Below, one piece after another: positions 8,066-15,614 of a stretch of 64,000 nucleotides of DNA. Under the pieces are notes generated by a model. The model was not told where the DNA came from, made no database searches, and saw nothing but the letters and a program-made list of their open reading frames with translations. Position 1 is the stretch's first letter. Each line of letters starts with the position of its first letter. The position numbers and the translations under genes are program-made. This DNA is from Pseudomonas bijieensis (GTDB taxonomy: Bacteria > Pseudomonadota > Gammaproteobacteria > Pseudomonadales > Pseudomonadaceae), in NCBI RefSeq assembly GCF_013347965.1, contig NZ_CP048810.1, positions 6,137,501 through 6,201,500 on the forward strand, written 5' to 3'.

Positions 8066-8690
8066 ATGAAGCGTTTGTTTGCCTGCACTCTCCTGGCATT
8101 GGCCGTCGTTGGCTACGCCAAGGCCGACCAGAGCACCTTCGAAGAAACGAACCAGTGCTCGGAAGACATCGACTGCCAAGGGGATTTCATCTGCAAAAAC
8201 GGCCTATGCGATAGCCCTCAACTCCAGCGAAGCCCTGTTACAAAACCCATCGCCAAGACTCAAGCCGCACCTCCCGCGCCCCCGGGTGTTGCCTATCAAC
8301 CGTTGCCCGTCAACGCCGAGCGTGCCGGGCCTTTCACGACCCAGACCGAGGCGATGGGGACCGCGCTGAATTATCAATCGCGGGCGGGTGTGATGAACGT
8401 CATGGAATCAATTGTTGAGCAGGCCGAGTACACCGGTTATGTGACGATTGAAAAGGCTTATACGTTTGGCCCGAGCAAGTATGTGCTGGTTGTTTCCACG
8501 GGAGAGGGGGGGCAACGCGTGCCCGGCGTTGACCTATGTATTCAGTTTCGACACCCAGGCCGAGCGCGTTGATGGGAAGCGTGAAGTGGAGGGGTGTTCT
8601 GAACTGGTCGAGGCCATGGCGCAGGGGAATAAGCTTGTGGTCAAGAAAGAGGGGAGTGCGATGGTTGTTTATAACGGGGTTGTTGAGTAG
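8066..8690 (+). pseudogene. Secreted Cys-rich protein, frameshifted at a G7 run
   Basis: Translation from ATG 8066 gives a signal peptide (MKRLFACTLLALAVVGYAKA) and a cysteine-rich segment (CSEDIDCQGDFICKNGLCD) followed by a proline-rich linker and a folded part. At the run of seven G (8506-8512) the frame turns into a nonsense tail ending at 8572. With six G the reading continues as GEGGNACPALTYVFSFDTQA and runs to a stop at 8690, giving about 207 residues that end in AMVVYNGVVE. A one-base homopolymer gain, in the genome or in the assembly, is the simplest account. I do not recognise the family. Confidence 0.65.
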
Positions 8691-8710
8691 TTCAGGTAGA
8701 CGATGCACTC

Positions 8711-8798
8711 GTGGCGAGGGAGCTTGCTCCCGCTTGAGTGCGCAGCGCTCACAAAAGGGGCCGCTGCGCAGCCCAGCGGGAGCAAGCTCCCTCGCCAC
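8711..8798. repeat. REP pair (BIME), GTGGCGAGGG family
   Basis: The cores GTGGCGAGGGAGCTTGCTCC and its complement flank a spacer almost identical to that of the copy at 448-534. It separates the convergent genes at 8066 and 8818 and could act as a shared transcription stop. Confidence 0.9.
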
Positions 8799-8817
8799 GG
8801 GTTGTCGGTTGGCAGGC

Positions 8818-9097
8818 TTATAGAGTGGAACCTGCCGGTGCCGCATCCAATCGTCGTGCAATCACATCTATCACGTCGCATCCATCACGCAGGGGGATGC
8901 AGCAAAGTTGTGCCAAATCTTGCAAGGTCGCGGGGTCGATGGTCAGTTCATCGCGCATTGCCAAGTTTTCCAGGAACTGGGTGGCGGCACGGATTCGGTA
9001 GGCGGCTGAGTCGAGCAGGATGTGTAGCGGGGCGGTGGTATCGACGTAGAGGGGGTTGGTCGTCGGCGTTGCTGGTGAGGCCCATATATCGGTTCAT
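8818..9097 (-). pseudogene. Small leader-associated protein, frameshifted at a G5/C5 run
   Basis: On the minus strand ATG 9097 starts MNRYMGLTSNADD. At the five-C run (plus-strand G 9051-9055) the frame is lost. Removing one C joins it to PLYVDTTAPLHILLDSAAYR and on to ARRLDAAPAGSTL with a stop at 8818, a 93-residue protein of helical, acidic character. Without the correction the good part lacks any start codon. It resembles the small helical Pseudomonas proteins of the DUF3077 kind, but I am not sure of that family. It lies behind the long leader at 9098-9363. Confidence 0.55.
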
Positions 9098-9363
9098 ATC
9101 AATTCCTTGTGTCATGAATGAACTGCCACACTTTGTCGCCAAACAAAGGGTGACAGCTGTACGCAGGTTGGCGAACCGGAGACACAAGGAGCCGGCAGAC
9201 CCGAAGGTCTCCCGCGCACAGCTGCCATAAAGCAGTTTCTGTGAGCATGAGCGTGCTTCTGCCACAGCAGAAAGCACCGTTGCACTTGTGTCAATCGAGT
9301 CGCCAAACCCGGCCGCCATCTGGGCGACGCCAGACTATAGTCGCCACCGCAAAAAATACGCAA
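9098..9363 (-). promoter_or_regulatory. Promoter and long structured 5' leader
   Basis: Read on the minus strand: promoter TTGCGT (9358-9363), 18-nt spacer, TATAGT (9334-9339); hairpin GTCGCC-cagat-GGCGGC (9312-9328); conserved CGGGTTTGGCGACTCGATTG; hairpin GCTTTCTGC-tgtg-GCAGAAGC; conserved CTGCTTTATGGCAG; UUCG-capped hairpin AGACC-TTCG-GGTCT (9197-9210); conserved CCAACCTGCGTACAG about 70 nt before the start ATG 9097. The same parts in the same order precede the DUF6124 gene at 63490. An open frame crosses it, but indels between the copies do not keep a frame, so conservation looks RNA-level. Confidence 0.6.
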
Positions 9364-9661
9364 GGGATTGATAGCGAAGGGGATTCCCAATCATATGTAG
9401 GACGTTGCCAACGTCGTAAGTATTCAAGCTGCATGTCTTACAACTTTGCAGGTTCCTCACCTACATCAGGCCCATTCCCAACGATATGTAGGATATTTCT
9501 GTAACCCAACCTCCCATTTCTGCCCTTAACCCCCCATTTGCCCCCGACACATCCCACAATCCAATCGCGCATTCCCACCCGTCGCGGGATAATACGGCCC
9601 TGCCTGGGGTCACAAGCTTTTCCCCCTCGTTGGTATTGGCGTCTCAGAAGGATCGAACGCA

Positions 9662-11851
9662 ATGACAGATTGGCTCCAGAGCTATGGAGAAATGGCCGAA
9701 CGGATTCGCCGCCATCCGTGGGAAGGCACGCCGCTCGGGCCACCTTCGCAGTGGCCCGATGTGTTGAAGACCACCGTGGCGCTGAGCCTCGCCTCGCATT
9801 TTCCCCAGGCCATCGTATGGGGGCCGGACCTGATCACGTTGTACAACGATGCGTTCCTGCCGATCCTCGGCAACAAGCCCGAGGCGCTGGGCCGGCGGTT
9901 TGATGAGGTGTGGCGGGAAGTCTGGAGCGATATCGAGCCGATTGCGCGCGCGGCCTTTGAGGGGCAAGCGACTTATATAGAGAACTTCCCCCTGGTCATC
10001 GAGCGCGGTGGCGGTCCTGAGCAGGCTTATTTCACTTTCTGCTACAGCCCGATTCGTGATCAGTTCGGCAAGGTCGTGGGCATGTTGGATACGGTCACCG
10101 AGACCACCTCGACGGTGTTCATGACCCAGCGCCTGGCCGTGCTCGATGCCATCGGCACCGCCGTGGCGAACGCCACCGACCCGCAGAGCATCATGGCGAC
10201 CACCACGCGGATTCTGGCGGCGCACTTGAACCTGTCCAATTGTGCCTACGCGGACATGGATGAGGACGAAGACGGTTTTACCATTCGTGGCGATTGGGCC
10301 AGGGCGGGCTCGCCCCATATCCTCGGGCATTATCGGCTGGCTGATTTCGGTCGTCTGGCCGTCGCCAAGCTGAGGGCCGGCAAGCCGTTGGTGATCAACG
10401 ATAACCTCAAGGAACTGGCGCCGGAGGAAGCGGCGACGTTCCAGGCCATTGGCATCGCGGCCACCATCTGCGTGCCGTTGATCAAGGGCGGACGCTTGAC
10501 CGCGCTAATGGCCATTCACGATAAAACGCCACGGGTCTGGTCATCCAACGACCTGGCGCTGTTGGTGGAGGTCACGGAGCGGTCCTGGGCCCACATTGAG
10601 CGCGCCCGTGCCGACGCTGCCGTGCGCGAAGGCCTGGCGGCCCTGGCCGAATTGAACGCGACGCTGGAAGAGCGGGTCGAGGAACGCACCGCACGCTTGA
10701 AACAGACCGAAGCGGCACTGCGCCAGTCGCAAAAACTCGAAGCCATCGGCCAGCTCACCGGTGGCGTGGCCCACGACTTCAACAACCTTCTGACCATCAT
10801 TCGCTCTTCGGTGGACTTCCTGCGCATGCCCAACCTGTCGCAAGAGCGCCGACAGCGCTACATGACCGCGGTGTCCGAAACGGTGGAGCGCGCCTCCAAA
10901 TTGACCAGCCAGTTGCTTGCATTTGCCCGGCGCCAGCCGTTGAAGCCGCAAGTCATCGATGTGGGCAAGCAAGTGCAGAGCCTGGGGGACATGCTGCAAA
11001 CCGTGACCGGGGCGCGGATCCAGGTCAGCGTCGAGTTGTGTGATCGGCCCTGTTACATCCGGGCGGACTTGAGCCAGTTCGAGACGGCGCTGATCAACAT
11101 GGCCCTCAATGCCCGGGATGCGATGAATGGCCAGGGCACGCTGTGGCTTCGGGTCAGTTGCGGCGGTGGCATGCCACCGATCCGTGGTCATGCCGGGGCC
11201 GGGCAATCCTTTGCCGCCATTGCTCTGGCGGACACCGGTACTGGCATTGCCCCGCAAGTGCTCGAGCACATCTTCGAGCCCTTCTTCACCACCAAGGAAG
11301 TGGGCAAGGGCACGGGGCTGGGCTTGTCCCAGGTGTTCGGCTTTGCCAAGCAGTCCGGTGGCAACGTCGATGTTTGCACCGTGGTGGGGGAAGGGACGGT
11401 GTTCACGTTGTACCTTCCAGAGGTCGCCCCCGAAACCCACCACGAGCCTGTCAGGGACGAACCCACGCACGTGGTGCTGGAAAAGGGCAAGCGTCGGGTG
11501 CTGATTGTGGAAGACAACCTGGAGGTAGGGCGTTTTGCCAACCAGATCCTCCAGGACCTGGGCTACGAGACCGCCTGGGCGACCAACGCCGAAGAAGCGC
11601 TGGAGATGGTCGGTCCGGATGCGATGGCATTCGACGCGATATTTTCTGACGTGGTGATGCCGGGCATCAGCGGTATTGCCCTGGCCAGGGAGCTGCGCCA
11701 GCGTCGTCCGGATCTGCCCGTGGTACTCACTTCCGGTTATAGCGAAGAGTTGGCCCACAGTGGGCATGAGGGCTTTGAGTTCCTCGCCAAACCCTATTCG
11801 GCCGATCAGGTTTCCCGGGTTTTAAACCGGACGATATTGGGGGCTGAATGA
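9662..11851 (+). CDS. Soluble hybrid sensor histidine kinase (PAS-GAF-HisKA-HATPase-REC)
   Basis: A 729-residue kinase without membrane segments. In order: a PAS-like domain (about 30-150, with FPQAIVWGPDLITLYNDAF), a GAF-like domain (about 160-320), a short coiled coil (EERVEERTARLKQTEAALRQ), the dimerisation/phospho-acceptor helix with His371 in GGVAHDFNNLL, an ATP-binding domain (N box NMALNARDAM, G boxes ADTGTGIA and GKGTGLGLS), and a C-terminal receiver with Asp663 in FSDVVMPG. The signal is presumably cytosolic. The REC domain has no output attached, so phosphate may be passed on or used to tune the kinase. No response regulator gene is adjacent. Confidence 0.9.
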   Translation: MTDWLQSYGEMAERIRRHPWEGTPLGPPSQWPDVLKTTVALSLASHFPQAIVWGPDLITLYNDAFLPILGNKPEALGRRFDEVWREVWSDIEPIARAAFEGQATYIENFPLVIERGGGPEQAYFTFCYSPIRDQFGKVVGMLDTVTETTSTVFMTQRLAVLDAIGTAVANATDPQSIMATTTRILAAHLNLSNCAYADMDEDEDGFTIRGDWARAGSPHILGHYRLADFGRLAVAKLRAGKPLVINDNLKELAPEEAATFQAIGIAATICVPLIKGGRLTALMAIHDKTPRVWSSNDLALLVEVTERSWAHIERARADAAVREGLAALAELNATLEERVEERTARLKQTEAALRQSQKLEAIGQLTGGVAHDFNNLLTIIRSSVDFLRMPNLSQERRQRYMTAVSETVERASKLTSQLLAFARRQPLKPQVIDVGKQVQSLGDMLQTVTGARIQVSVELCDRPCYIRADLSQFETALINMALNARDAMNGQGTLWLRVSCGGGMPPIRGHAGAGQSFAAIALADTGTGIAPQVLEHIFEPFFTTKEVGKGTGLGLSQVFGFAKQSGGNVDVCTVVGEGTVFTLYLPEVAPETHHEPVRDEPTHVVLEKGKRRVLIVEDNLEVGRFANQILQDLGYETAWATNAEEALEMVGPDAMAFDAIFSDVVMPGISGIALARELRQRRPDLPVVLTSGYSEELAHSGHEGFEFLAKPYSADQVSRVLNRTILGAE

Positions 11852-12008
11852 GTGTTTCCGTTTTGAAACAGTGAGTTCCATTCGTCGGCCCAGGGCTTTG
11901 TTGAATCAACAGTCTGTTGATGACCGACTAGTCTCACTATCGTGAAGGTCGATATTTTCAGGCAACCGGTTGTTGCCGATATGGGCCTCGATGAAAAGGG
12001 GAAAGGCA

Positions 12009-12194
12009 ATGGGAACACCGTACAGCGAGGAGAACACCGCCGCGTATCCGATCAATGAAGGGTTGCAGTGTGGTCAGTCGACCTATCATGCGGATTTTGG
12101 TGACGAGCCGATCAAGTCCATCAGGACGAAGGTGGCTAAAGTACAACGAGGGGAGAAGGCCAAGTTCCTGCCCAGGGTTCCGGTCAAGAAGTGA
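12009..12194 (+). CDS. Small hypothetical protein, 61 aa
   Basis: I chose ATG 12009 because the purine-rich GGGGAAAGG lies just upstream; an ATG at 11991 is possible and would overlap that ribosome site. The product is charged and hydrophilic (MGTPYSEENTAAYPINEG at the start, KFLPRVPVKK at the end), with no signal or membrane segment. A good terminator follows at 12227-12250, which supports a real transcript. Function unknown. Confidence 0.5.
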   Translation: MGTPYSEENTAAYPINEGLQCGQSTYHADFGDEPIKSIRTKVAKVQRGEKAKFLPRVPVKK

Positions 12195-12226
12195 CGGGGA
12201 TCGTGGTAGGGGAGCTTGCTCCCACC

Positions 12227-12250
12227 GGGCTGCATGGCAGCCCTTTTTTT
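12227..12250 (+). terminator. Rho-independent terminator
   Basis: A perfect 7-bp stem GGGCTGC-atg-GCAGCCC is followed by seven T. It ends the transcript of the 61-residue protein at 12009-12194. A half-REP-like GGGGAGCTTGCTCCC lies just before it. Confidence 0.85.
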
Positions 12251-12348
12251 CGTTCCCAGGTTCCCGCGTGGGAATACCGCCAGGGACGCTCGGCGTTCCG
12301 ATCAGAATCTTTTCTCAAGTAGCGTTTCCTTTCACGTTTCTTTCACAA

Positions 12349-12417
12349 GCAGGTACGTACTCTGAGCTCATCCGTTAGAAAGCAGTACCTGCCCGTTTCC
12401 CCAGCGGGCTTTTTTTT
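12349..12417 (+). ncRNA. Candidate small RNA 3' end: 8-bp stem plus terminator
   Basis: GCAGGTAC (12349-12356) and GTACCTGC (12385-12392) form a perfect 8-bp stem around a 28-nt loop. It is followed at once by a second stem GCCCG...CGGGC and eight T, a good terminator. No gene ends here: the preceding one already has its own terminator at 12227. This suggests an independent short transcript starting somewhere between 12260 and 12350. I cannot match it to a named Pseudomonas sRNA, and no clear promoter is seen. Confidence 0.35.
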
Positions 12418-12540
12418 GCCTGTCATAAAATAAATCGCCGTTTCGTTGTCCAACCGTCATGGCTGACGCTGTTTGGCGTAAACTCGCGCCCGCGTGCACC
12501 GGCCATTTCTCCCCGATGCGGCATTCTTGAGGTTTCTATC

Positions 12541-12957
12541 ATGCGTTTGACTTTGTCCACCTTGGTACTGGGGTTAGTGGTTGCCCAGGGCGCGATGGCT
12601 GCCGGCGACGGTACCGCCGCGGTCGGCGGTGGTCTGGGCGGTGTGTTAGGCAACGTAGTCGGCCAGCAGATGGGCGGCAGCACCGGTGCCGCGATTGGCG
12701 CGGGCGTCGGCGGCGCAGCCGGCAGCGCCGTGGGCGCGCGCAAGGGCAGCCGCACCGAAGCCGCCATCGGCGGTGGCCTGGGCTCGGCCGGTGGCTCGAT
12801 CGTCGGTAACCGCCTGGGCGGCTCCACCGGCTCCACCATCGGTGCTGGCGTCGGCGGCGCGGCCGGCGGCGCGTTGGGCAGCAACCTGTCCAATGACAAC
12901 GACGGTCACTCCGGTGGCAAGAAGCACAAGCATAAGCACAAGAGAAATCATCGTTAA
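12541..12957 (+). CDS. Secreted glycine-zipper protein with an internal duplication
   Basis: A 138-residue protein with a signal peptide (MRLTLSTLVLGLVVAQGAMA). The mature part is two near-copies of a 40-residue glycine-zipper unit: GGGLGGVLGNVVGQQMGGST and GAAIGAGVGGAAGSAVGA, then GGGLGSAGGSIVGNRLGGST and GSTIGAGVGGAAGGALG. Glycine zippers of this kind pack as paired membrane helices in outer-membrane lipoproteins and toxins. The tail is a basic, histidine-rich stretch (GGKKHKHKHKRNHR) that could bind metal or polyanions. There is no lipobox. The role is unknown. Confidence 0.75.
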   Translation: MRLTLSTLVLGLVVAQGAMAAGDGTAAVGGGLGGVLGNVVGQQMGGSTGAAIGAGVGGAAGSAVGARKGSRTEAAIGGGLGSAGGSIVGNRLGGSTGSTIGAGVGGAAGGALGSNLSNDNDGHSGGKKHKHKHKRNHR

Positions 12958-13010
12958 GCGGATGCTTGGATGAAAAGCCCCGGCCTTGTGTCGTAATGCT
13001 GTTCATCTAG

Positions 13011-13052
13011 AAAAAACGGCGCTTCTTTCAGAAATGGGAAGCGCCGTTTTTT
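13011..13052. terminator. Bidirectional rho-independent terminator
   Basis: The inverted repeat AAAAAACGGCGCTTC / GAAGCGCCGTTTTTT encloses a 12-nt loop. The A and T runs on the two sides let it stop transcripts from both strands. It closes the glycine-zipper gene. Confidence 0.85.
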
Positions 13053-13144
13053 GTGGGGCTTCTTTTGACTGACGGAGCGTCGAAATCATGAGCCCAAAGC
13101 AAGGGCAACAGACAGCTCCAGCCGCTGTGCAACAGCACCACTGT

Positions 13145-13376
13145 CATCGCGAGCAGGCTCGCTCCCACTCAGTTTTTTGATCGTTTATAAAATCAGTGTC
13201 CGCCGCCGATCCCTGTGGGAGCTGAGCTTGCTCGCGATAGCGGTGGGTCTGCTTGCATCAATGTTGAATGTACCGCCGCCTTCGCGAGCAGGCTCGCTCC
13301 CACAGTTGGATTGGGTACACCCGCAAGAGCAGGTCGGCTATAAAACCGCCTCCCGAGCAAGCTTTGCTCCCACAGG
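13145..13376. repeat. Cluster of REP elements, GTGGGAGC family
   Basis: Four palindromic cores lie close together: CATCGCGAGCAGGCTCGCTC at 13145, a head-to-head pair from about 13213 to 13305, and a degenerate CGAGCAAGCTTTGCTCCCAC ending near 13375. The spacer of the central pair (GCATCAATGTTGAATGTACC) is the usual one for this family. No gene is present. Confidence 0.8.
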
Positions 13377-13429
13377 TCCAGCTCAAACAAGATCTGATGG
13401 GTGTACACCCCCCGCAAGAGCCAGGTCGG

Positions 13430-13570
13430 CTCTCAGGCCGCCTCGTGGTGGGGCGTAAGCGCTTTGGTTGCTCTCGACTGGGCCGGCTTCCGGGCTTTTC
13501 GAAAGTGACCCGCCGTCAGGGCGGAACCATAAGCAGCCGTTACCGAAGAAACGGATATACACCCCCCTAA
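13430..13570. repeat. Probable dispersed extragenic repeat
   Basis: The stretch around GGGCGTAAGCGCTTTGGTTG and GTGACCCGCCGTCAGGGCGG matches, from memory, a sequence scattered through many P. fluorescens genomes in gene-free gaps. Open frames crossing it are not believable genes. Only one copy is in this window, so the claim rests on recall. Confidence 0.35.
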
Positions 13571-13664
13571 AACACCCCCAAAAAACGACAGATCAAATCC
13601 CCCGGAACGATTGCCGCCCCCCCACCTCAAATTCATACATCCATCAGCAATCGCGAGGTGTGCC

Positions 13665-13838
13665 ATGACGCCGGAAACCGAAGGCAAGGAAGAAAAAGGC
13701 CCGACGGGCGTTCCCTTCATCAATGATCCGGGCCCCAACGACCCGGGCAATGAAGACCCCGGTTCCTTGATGGACGACGCCCAAGTGCCCTTGCTAGACG
13801 ATGAAGACGCTGAACTTGAGGACGAATCCTACAAGTGA
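13665..13838 (+). CDS. Small acidic, proline-rich protein, 57 aa
   Basis: ATG 13665 follows GAGGTG at a good distance. The product is strongly acidic and low in hydrophobic residues (INDPGPNDPGNEDPGSLMDD, then LLDDEDAELEDE), so it is probably intrinsically disordered and cytosolic. The next gene, 76 bp on, encodes a protein of the same character, which suggests a paired unit. I do not recognise a function. Confidence 0.55.
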   Translation: MTPETEGKEEKGPTGVPFINDPGPNDPGNEDPGSLMDDAQVPLLDDEDAELEDESYK

Positions 13839-13913
13839 AGGCGCTCAAACGGATCGCCCGCGTTCTTTAAGCTTTAGCCGCAGGACAGGTGCGTGCACCT
13901 GCCAGGAGGTTGT

Positions 13914-14117
13914 ATGACTGCCGATTCCCCCGTCCCCGATGACGAAGAAACCCCTGAATACCCACTGCCATCGCCCACTAACCCGCTGAGCCGCGACCAG
14001 CGTCCACCGGATGACGATTCGGGAGTGGAGCAGGTGCCCAGCGAGGATGAGGACGTCGAGGCGACCCCGGATGATCCGGACATCGCCGGTGACGATGCCT
14101 CCGGCACGCCGAGCTGA
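13914..14117 (+). CDS. Small acidic, proline-rich protein, 67 aa
   Basis: ATG 13914 stands behind a perfect AGGAGG. The sequence is rich in Asp, Glu, Pro and Ser (PVPDDEETPEYPLPSPTNPL, then VPSEDEDVEATPDDPDIAGD) and has no hydrophobic core, so disorder is expected. It resembles its upstream neighbour in composition but not in alignable sequence. The strong ribosome site argues that it is translated. Function unknown. Confidence 0.6.
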   Translation: MTADSPVPDDEETPEYPLPSPTNPLSRDQRPPDDDSGVEQVPSEDEDVEATPDDPDIAGDDASGTPS

Positions 14118-14205
14118 TTGTCAGTTCCGCCTGTCGATCCAGTGGCACCATCGGCCCGCCACGCCTGCCAGACATCAGGTAAGGACCTTGAAAAGGAGAC
14201 TCACC

Positions 14206-14582
14206 ATGATGAAGTCCAACATGACAGCGCTGACACTCGCCGGGATTCTTTCCGTCAGTTCATTGGCCGCTTTCGCACAATCTTCGAGCAGTACGCCGCC
14301 CGTGGACAAGGGCGGGATGCCGCCTTCCTCGGAAATGGAAGCCGGCTCCAAATCCGGTGCCAATGGCAACGCCTTGCCTCCGGGCACCGTGGGGGGGGCG
14401 GCAACGGCGGCGATGCCAGCGGCAGCAGCACCAGCCCCGGCACGGGCAGCGGTTCGATGAGTGGCGGCAGTACGATGGGCGGTGCCGACGCCGGCGGCGG
14501 GACCAACGGCGGAACCGGTACCAGCGACAGCGGTGGCAGCTCGGGCGGCAGTGGCTCGGGATCGGGCGGCTCCGGTAGCTAG
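14206..14582 (+). pseudogene. Secreted Gly/Ser-rich protein, frameshifted at a G8 run
   Basis: From ATG 14206 there is a clear signal peptide (MKSNMTALTLAGILSVSSLA, then AFA) and a polar mature start (SSSSTPPVDKGGMPPSSEME). At eight G (14391-14398) the frame goes into an Ala/Pro tail that stops at 14460. With nine (or six) G it would read GTVGGG then GNGGDASGSSTSPGTGSGSM and a long Gly/Ser/Thr repeat to 14582, about 125 residues in all, which fits the composition before the run. So the gene is either phase-shifted or misread in the assembly. Such tails are surface linkers or disordered secreted proteins; function unknown. Confidence 0.6.
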
Positions 14583-14625
14583 GGTCAATAACCGCTGCGC
14601 CGTCATCCAACACCCATCCGTTTTT

Positions 14626-14718
14626 GTGGCGAGGGAGCTTGCTCGCGCTGGGTTGCGAAGCGACCCCAAGATCCAACGGCCGCTACGCAGCCGAGCGGGA
14701 GCAAGCTCCCCTCGCCAC
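14626..14718. repeat. REP pair (BIME), GTGGCGAGGG family
   Basis: The left core GTGGCGAGGGAGCTTGCTCG and the complementary right core enclose the spacer GGGTTGCGAAGCGACCCC, which is itself an inverted repeat. It separates the glycine-rich gene from the HAD gene. Confidence 0.88.
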
Positions 14719-14854
14719 GGACCCCATTCACCGATTTCCCATTGCCGGTTCCAAGCACCCTTCGTTATCCTGCTGAATCCTTTAAGGCGAACACGCTGCC
14801 CTGGCCGCACCTGAGCCATCCCTGGAATGTTGTGTTGATAACGGATCAGATGCG

Positions 14855-15550
14855 ATGAATGCACCGCTGAAAGAGTTTGGCCCGATCAAGGCTGTGATTT
14901 TCGACATGGATGGGCTGTTGCTGGACACCGAGGGTATCTACACCGAGGTCACCTCCATCATCGCCGAACGCTATGGGCGCACCTTCGATTGGAGCGTCAA
15001 GCAGAACATCATCGGCCGCGGGGCCACGGACCTGGCCAATTACGTCGTCCAGGCGCTGGAGTTGCCGATCACTCCCCAGGAGTTTTTGGTCATCCGCGAG
15101 CCCTTGATGCGCGAGCGTTTTCCTCACGCTCTGGGAATGCCCGGCGCCGAGGAACTGGTGCGCCATCTCAAAGCCCACAACATTCCGATTGCGGTGGGTA
15201 CCAGTTCGTCGAGTCCTACGTTCGCGCTGAAAACCACGCTGCACCGGGACTGGTTCGCGCTGTTCGACTGCATTGTGACGGCGGACGATCCTGAGGTCGG
15301 TGCGGCGAAACCGGCGCCGGATATCTTCCTCACCGCTGCCCGACGCCTGGGTGTAGCGCCGCGCGACTGCCTGGTGTTCGAGGATTCGCCGTTCGGTGTG
15401 ACGGCCGCGAAAGCCGCCGGGATGACCGCCATTGCCATTCCGGATTCGGCCATGGCGGACGAAAAATATGCCCACGCCGATGGGATCATCCGCTCCTTGA
15501 AGATGTTCCAGCCAAGCCTTTGCGGTTTGCCGGAATTGGAGTGGGCCTGA
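14855..15550 (+). CDS. HAD-superfamily phosphatase (HAD-IA)
   Basis: A 231-residue phosphohydrolase. Motif I is VIFDMDGLLLDTE (nucleophile and acid Asp, about residues 16-22), motif II AVGTSSSS, motif III lysine in GAAKPAPD and motif IV VFEDSPFGVTAAKAAG. The helical cap sits between motifs I and II. This layout is that of the beta-phosphoglucomutase / pseudouridine-5'-phosphatase-like group; the substrate is not settled by sequence. The next gene is on the other strand and a half REP lies between them. Confidence 0.82.
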   Translation: MNAPLKEFGPIKAVIFDMDGLLLDTEGIYTEVTSIIAERYGRTFDWSVKQNIIGRGATDLANYVVQALELPITPQEFLVIREPLMRERFPHALGMPGAEELVRHLKAHNIPIAVGTSSSSPTFALKTTLHRDWFALFDCIVTADDPEVGAAKPAPDIFLTAARRLGVAPRDCLVFEDSPFGVTAAKAAGMTAIAIPDSAMADEKYAHADGIIRSLKMFQPSLCGLPELEWA

Positions 15551-15565
15551 GATAGGAAAGGGCTG

Positions 15566-15602
15566 CTGCGCAGCCCAGCGGGAGCAAGCTCCCTCGCCAC
15601 AT
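15566..15602. repeat. Half REP element, GTGGCGAGGG family
   Basis: Only the right-hand core (GCAGCCCAGCGGGAGCAAGC, then TCCCTCGCCACA) is present, between two convergent genes. Confidence 0.75.
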
Positions 15603-15614
15603 GGTTAGCCCGGA

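Noticed and set aside
8669..8861. Small frames reading ARELAPAGLRS-type peptides through REPs, here and at other REPs
   Set aside because: The same peptide appears wherever a REP is read, in different contexts; it reflects the palindrome, not a protein family.
10541..11767. 408-residue minus-strand frame over the histidine kinase
   Set aside because: Antisense of a well-supported kinase; no domain and no ribosome site.
13172..13660. Several overlapping frames of 60-105 residues in the REP-rich gap
   Set aside because: They cross REPs and a dispersed repeat, lack ribosome sites and have no consistent composition.
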